Part shown: positions 5,447 through 8,227 of the stretch, one piece after another | How the letters are laid out: every line of letters starts with the position of its first letter | Position numbering within the stretch: position 1 is the stretch's first letter | Assembly: GCA_934467435.1 (NCBI GenBank) | Contig: CAKSLR010000061.1 | Location: 1-8,227 of the forward strand | DNA: 8,227 nucleotides | Direction: 5' to 3' | Source of the DNA: an uncultured Eubacteriales bacterium | GTDB lineage: Bacteria > Bacillota > Clostridia > Oscillospirales > CAG-272 | Notes under the pieces: generated by a model | What the model saw: only the letters and a program-made list of their open reading frames with translations | The model's database searches: none | What the model was told of the DNA's origin: nothing | Made by a program: the position numbers and the translations under genes

Positions 5447-6895
5447 TCAGCAGCCCATATCCGCAAGGAAACGGATGACGCCGGCGGACCAGCCGTGGCA
5501 GAGCGAGTGCCGGAACCCGACATAGCAGAAAGCGCCGAAATCCCCGTGCAGATCGCGCTCCCCTTCCGCAGGGAACTCATCGATTCTGCCGGAGCCCTCC
5601 AGCCATCCCATCGAAAAATCCTCAAAGAACGTTGTTGCCCCGCGGGAAAGCATGGCACCGTAATAGGTCTTCATCAACGAAAGCGCCGCCTCTTTTCCGA
5701 AGTAACGGGCATACGCCGTCAGGATATAATAACTCATAAAGGTGGACATCCCCTCTGCCCCCGTACGGCGGAGCAGTTCCACATCCTCCCGCGGGAGTTC
5801 GCCGTTTGCCATGTATTTCAGCGCCGCTACCTGCATGGAATGGGTCACCGTAATGGGCTGCTGCGAAAGGCGCGAGATCAGTTCCACCGCGCTGCCGGCG
5901 GGGTACGCCATCTTGGCAAAGAGCGCTGCGGCACGTTTTGCCATGAAGAGCAGGAGGGCGCGCACACCCGCCATCTCATCCGGCTGCCCGTGGGTCGGCC
6001 AGTCCACCAGAACAAACTGCCCGTCAAAGTGCAGCGAGCCGTCTGCTCCCACGACACCGAGGTATTGCCGCACAATCCCCTCGGCATACGAAAGCAGCGG
6101 CGCCACAAAGTCCGCGCACCCGGTCATGTTGTAATAATCGGCAAGCACAATCACCCACCAGGCGGAATAGGTGGCAACACAGTTGATCCACTCTCCCTGC
6201 GGTGTGGTATCCCGCAAAAAGAGAAGCGATCTCTCCATGGCAGGCAGTCTGCCGTAGAGTGTGCACAACGCCAGCATTTCGGGGTGCATGTCCCCCACCC
6301 ACACCAGGCGGTCGCGTTTCACGCCGTCCCACACATATTCCCCCGCCGCGCACAGATCCACCGTGCGGCGGGCAGTGTCGTAGATATTACGGATCAGGGG
6401 ATCCTGCCCCTCATAGGTATAGCGCACCGGCAGATCGAGAATCTCCCCCACCGCCAGCACACTTTTGATGTAAATATCCATGCCGTCCTCAAGGAAATCG
6501 AGCCGCACGAAACGGAAACCGGAATTGCCCCAGCACTCATCCGAATTGCCGCCCACAAGGATGCGGAAATCCCGCAGAGCGTGGTCGTTGCCCGCGCCGC
6601 GCTCCCCGAGTTCCGCGCAGCACTCGCTCACCGATTCCCCGAACCGTACACGCACCGGCGCCCACGCCCGCTGCCCGTCTTTGGTCACATAATGGCAGAG
6701 GATGCGCAGCGTTGCCCGCATTTCTTTGCCGAAATCCAGCACCACAGACGCCTGCCCGAGAATGTGGACGCAATACGGCGGCGGGGCGGCGATTCCCACC
6801 TGGAGTGACTGCGGCACAAACCATTTCTCGGGCTGTTCGATGCCCCCCTCCGCCAGCATGACGCGAACGGGGTATTGATATTCTTTTTTTATCAT
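5447..6895 (-). CDS. GH78-like alpha-L-rhamnosidase family protein (six-hairpin glycosidase)
   Basis: A 482-aa protein. Residues about 1-160 look like a beta-rich jelly-roll; about 160-482 is the (alpha/alpha)6 barrel of GH78. The catalytic stretch WDGVKRDRLVWVGD (189-202) aligns with D-x4-E-R-x2-W-x-G-D: Asp190 and Asp202 are kept, but the general-acid Glu is Asp195. GATTFFED (419-426) supplies Glu425, equivalent to the second catalytic Glu, and SLCHGWSAG (464-472) matches the conserved end. There is no signal peptide, so it acts inside the cell. At 482 residues it is shorter than classical multi-domain GH78 enzymes. It probably releases terminal alpha-L-rhamnose or a similar deoxy sugar; the Asp variant recurs in a clostridial/Bacteroidetes subgroup as I recall, so the true substrate is open. 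AAAGGA (6903-6908) lies 7 nt before the ATG. Confidence 0.85.
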   Translation of the reverse strand: MIKKEYQYPVRVMLAEGGIEQPEKWFVPQSLQVGIAAPPPYCVHILGQASVVLDFGKEMRATLRILCHYVTKDGQRAWAPVRVRFGESVSECCAELGERGAGNDHALRDFRILVGGNSDECWGNSGFRFVRLDFLEDGMDIYIKSVLAVGEILDLPVRYTYEGQDPLIRNIYDTARRTVDLCAAGEYVWDGVKRDRLVWVGDMHPEMLALCTLYGRLPAMERSLLFLRDTTPQGEWINCVATYSAWWVIVLADYYNMTGCADFVAPLLSYAEGIVRQYLGVVGADGSLHFDGQFVLVDWPTHGQPDEMAGVRALLLFMAKRAAALFAKMAYPAGSAVELISRLSQQPITVTHSMQVAALKYMANGELPREDVELLRRTGAEGMSTFMSYYILTAYARYFGKEAALSLMKTYYGAMLSRGATTFFEDFSMGWLEGSGRIDEFPAEGERDLHGDFGAFCYVGFRHSLCHGWSAGVIRFLADMGC

Positions 6896-6931
6896 GATAA
6901 CATCCTTTCGGAATTCACAGTATTCTCATTT

Positions 6932-6960
6932 ATTGTAGCAGAGCCGCCTGCGTCTGTCAA
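6932..6960 (-). promoter_or_regulatory. Sigma-A promoter of the glycosidase-phosphatase operon
   Basis: Minus strand: perfect -35 TTGACA (6960-6955), 17-bp spacer, -10 TACAAT (6937-6932), 5 of 6 matches. Transcription would start near 6925, about 30 nt before the glycosidase ATG. Confidence 0.88.
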
Positions 6961-6963
6961 GCG

Positions 6964-6996
6964 AAAACAAAAAAATAACGGGCAAGGATCTGCCCG
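6964..6996 (-). terminator. Orphan minus-strand terminator-like hairpin
   Basis: On the minus strand CGGGCA (6996-6991) pairs with TGCCCG (6984-6979) across a GATCCT loop. It is followed by TTATTTTTTTGTTTT (6978-6964). This has intrinsic-terminator form but lies upstream of the minus-strand glycosidase promoter, with no minus-strand gene feeding it except read-through from htpG or antisense RNA of the small FTR-like gene. The stem is only 6 bp. Confidence 0.6.
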
Positions 6997-7000
6997 GAAT

Positions 7001-7014
7001 TTGGCACTTGCCAA
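7001..7014. promoter_or_regulatory. Operator-like palindrome overlapping the FTR-like gene's -35
   Basis: TTGGCA (7001-7006), CT, TGCCAA (7009-7014): perfect 6-bp arms with a 2-bp centre. It covers the -35 hexamer (7008-7013), so a protein bound there would block RNA polymerase. Regulator unknown. Confidence 0.5.
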
Positions 7015-7036
7015 AGCGGTTTTTTTGTGTTATACT
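7008..7036 (+). promoter_or_regulatory. Sigma-A promoter of the FTR-like gene
   Basis: -35 TTGCCA (7008-7013), 17-bp spacer containing a T-run, -10 TATACT (7031-7036) preceded by TGT, an extended -10. It lies 31 bp before the ATG. Confidence 0.8.
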
Positions 7037-7067
7037 GATGGCGTACCGAGAAAAGGAGGTACAAAAC

Positions 7068-7271
7068 ATGGGAAAAATACGCTTGAACGAAGATGCGGAA
7101 ATGGTGAAAGCCGTAAAAGAAGGACTGCGCCGCACGGGCGGTTATTGCCCCTGCCGGTTAGAGAGAACGCCGGACACCAAATGCATGTGCCGGGAGTTCC
7201 GCGAGCAGATTGCCGACCCGGAATTTGAGGGCTATTGCCACTGTATGCTGTACTATAAGGAAAAAGGTTGA
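7068..7271 (+). CDS. Small ferredoxin-thioredoxin reductase catalytic (beta) chain-like protein
   Basis: A 67-aa protein with three Cys-x-Cys pairs: CPC (27-29), CMC (39-41) and CHC (57-59), the last followed by MLYY. This matches the FTR catalytic chain (CPC...CPC...CHCMLF), which binds a 4Fe-4S cluster beside a redox-active disulfide and passes electrons to thioredoxin. All six Cys are present, so a cluster plus disulfide is plausible. The spacing differs: plant/cyanobacterial FTR has CPC-x16-CPC-x8-CHC, here it is x9 and x15. The protein also lacks most of the N-terminal part, and no FTR variable subunit is seen. AAAGGAGG at 7052-7059 lies 8 nt before the ATG. It is monocistronic, between its own promoter and terminator. 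A role in redox control or cluster handling in an anaerobe is inferred. Confidence 0.85.
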   Translation: MGKIRLNEDAEMVKAVKEGLRRTGGYCPCRLERTPDTKCMCREFREQIADPEFEGYCHCMLYYKEKG

Positions 7272-7282
7272 TTTTTCCGTCT

Positions 7283-7318
7283 GCAAAAGGGGTGTGCCGT
7301 ACGGCACACCCCTTTTGC
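7283..7318. terminator. Bidirectional terminator, perfect 36-bp palindrome
   Basis: 18-nt arms (7283-7300 and 7301-7318) are fully complementary with no unpaired centre; GTAC would form the loop. The right arm ends CCCCTTTTGC and the left arm mirrors it, so each strand reads CCCC then TTTT. It lies between the convergent FTR-like gene (stop 7271) and htpG (stop 7328). The T-runs are short, so efficiency may be moderate. Confidence 0.85.
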
Positions 7319-7327
7319 GCGTGGGAA

Positions 7328-8227
7328 TCAGAGCATCAGGTCGCAGACCATATTGGAAAGTTCGGTCGGATTCTCTACGCTCATGCCGCCGATCAGACGT
7401 GCCTCGGCATAAAGAATCTTGGTGTAACTTGCCAGTTTCTCTTTGTCGGTGCCGTAGAGTTCCTTCAGGCGGGCAGCCAGCGGGTGCGAGCGGTTGATTT
7501 CCAGCACCGCCTCTGCCTTGACATTCCCTTCGCTGTTCGGCATGGCGTTCAGCACCTTCTCCATTCCGAGGGAGATGCCGCCCTCGCTCGAAAGGCAGAC
7601 GGGGTGATTTTTCAGCGTGCCCGAGAAGCGAACCGCGCCCACCTTGCCGCCAAGCGTTTCCTTCATAAAGTTCAGGAGGTCGGCAGCGCTCTCGTTTTCG
7701 GTCTTGAGCGTCTCTTTTTCCTCATCGCTTGCCACGTCCAGTGCCTCGTCCGCCACGTTGACGAACTTGTGCCCCTCATATTCGGCAAGCGTGCGGAGGG
7801 CAAATTCATCCACATCATCGGAGAGATAGAGGACTTCATACCCGCGATCCACAACCGCCTCCGCCTGCGGCAGCATGGCGGCGGCATCGACCGTTTCGCC
7901 GCAGGCATAGTAAATCGACTTCTGCTCCGCCTTCATGCGGGCGGCGTATTCCTTCAGCGAAACCAGTTTCTTTTCGGCGGAGGAGACAAAGAGAAGCAGA
8001 TCGACCAGCGTATCCTTGTGCATACCGAAATCCGAATACACGCCGAATTTCAGTTGCAGACCGAAAGCGCGGAAGAACTTCTCATAGGTCTCGCGGTCGC
8101 TTTCCATCATTTTGGAAAGTTCCGATTTGATCTTCTTTTCCACCGTGCGGGCAATGAGCTTCAGTTGATGGTCGTGCTGCAGCATCTCCCGCGAGATATT
8201 CAGCGAAAGATCGGCGCTGTCCACCAG
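7328..8227 (-). CDS. htpG: Molecular chaperone HtpG (Hsp90), C-terminal half, partial
   Basis: The frame is open to the window end, so 299 C-terminal residues are seen of a protein usually about 620-650 aa. It opens with LVDSADLSLNISREMLQH, the highly conserved HtpG segment that starts the C-terminal part of the middle domain, then KKIKSELSKM and FGLQLKFGVYSD. The end, from about NSEGNVKAEAVLEINRSHPLAARL to the stop, is the C-terminal dimerisation domain. The GTG at 8224-8222 that could look like a start is an internal Val of that conserved motif. HtpG is a cytosolic ATP-dependent dimeric chaperone; the ATP-binding N domain is outside the window. No frameshift is visible. Confidence 0.96.
   Translation of the reverse strand: MVDSADLSLNISREMLQHDHQLKLIARTVEKKIKSELSKMMESDRETYEKFFRAFGLQLKFGVYSDFGMHKDTLVDLLLFVSSAEKKLVSLKEYAARMKAEQKSIYYACGETVDAAAMLPQAEAVVDRGYEVLYLSDDVDEFALRTLAEYEGHKFVNVADEALDVASDEEKETLKTENESAADLLNFMKETLGGKVGAVRFSGTLKNHPVCLSSEGGISLGMEKVLNAMPNSEGNVKAEAVLEINRSHPLAARLKELYGTDKEKLASYTKILYAEARLIGGMSVENPTELSNMVCDLML

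Noticed and set aside
4700..6808. Very long + strand open frame (702 codons) opposite the glycosidase and phosphatase genes
   Set aside because: It is antisense to two genes with clear family motifs, has no family signature or ribosome site, and has the His/Arg/Gly-rich composition of an antisense frame in GC-rich DNA.
6911..6925. GAAT...ATTC symmetry in the glycosidase 5' leader
   Set aside because: Only four-bp arms, with a spacing that matches no known operator I can name; expected by chance.
7001..7012. Possible sigma-54 -24/-12 promoter (TGGCAC followed by TTGC)
   Set aside because: The spacing between the GG and GC elements is far too short for sigma-54, and a good sigma-A promoter overlaps the site.
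8222..8224. GTG as start of a 298-aa protein at the right edge
   Set aside because: The codon is the Val of the conserved DS-DLxLNISRE motif inside HtpG, and the frame continues beyond the window.
1..8227. Mobile elements, CRISPR array, tRNA or rRNA genes, toxin-antitoxin pairs
   Set aside because: No transposase or integrase motifs, no regularly spaced direct repeats, no cloverleaf-like sequence and no rRNA segments were seen.

Overview
This window looks like chromosomal DNA from a spore-forming, moderately high-GC member of the Clostridia (Bacillota), probably gut- or plant-matter-associated. The spore-coat trio cotJA-cotJB-cotJC shows sporulation. Strong AGGAGG-type ribosome binding sites, sigma-A-like promoters (TTGACA-17-TATAAT) and compact hairpin terminators fit Bacillota. 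A GH4-type glycosidase end, a GH78-like rhamnosidase and a BD-FAE-like esterase suggest use of plant or host glycans. The exact taxon cannot be read from the sequence.

Layout. 1-108: the 3' end of a + strand gene that resembles a GH4 alpha-glucosidase/galactosidase, closed by a perfect bidirectional terminator hairpin (122-159). 185-2025, minus strand: a translationally coupled two-gene operon encoding a polytopic membrane protein with a Cys/Asp-rich tail and then a site-2-protease-like (M50) membrane metallopeptidase with a helical C-terminal domain. Its promoter lies back to back with a consensus sigma-A promoter that drives a 76-aa two-helix membrane protein (2186-2416, +). 2536-3357, +: an alpha/beta-hydrolase esterase with its own promoter and terminator. 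3455-4594, +: the cotJABC spore-coat operon, with a mother-cell-sigma-like -10 box. A hairpin at 4614-4651 separates it from the convergent minus-strand pair: a GH78-like six-hairpin glycosidase (5447-6895) followed 18 nt later by a PHP-family histidinol-phosphatase-like gene (4655-5428). Their sigma-A promoter (6932-6960) diverges from that of a 67-aa ferredoxin-thioredoxin-reductase-like protein (7068-7271, +). A perfect 36-bp palindrome (7283-7318) separates that gene from the 3' half of htpG (7328-8227, minus), which runs off the window.

How the parts relate. Most units are short and separately promoted and terminated, so the window is a series of independent transcription units rather than one pathway. 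The less described parts are: (a) the M50-like protease coupled to a membrane protein with a CDCDCD tail; (b) the very small three-CxC FTR-like protein under a promoter whose -35 is covered by a palindrome; (c) the glycosidase whose proposed general-acid Glu is Asp, co-transcribed with a PHP phosphatase. I see no mobile elements, CRISPR arrays, tRNA or rRNA genes. No stretch longer than about 300 bases lacks a gene; the longest gap (6896-7067) holds two divergent promoters, an operator-like palindrome and an orphan minus-strand terminator.
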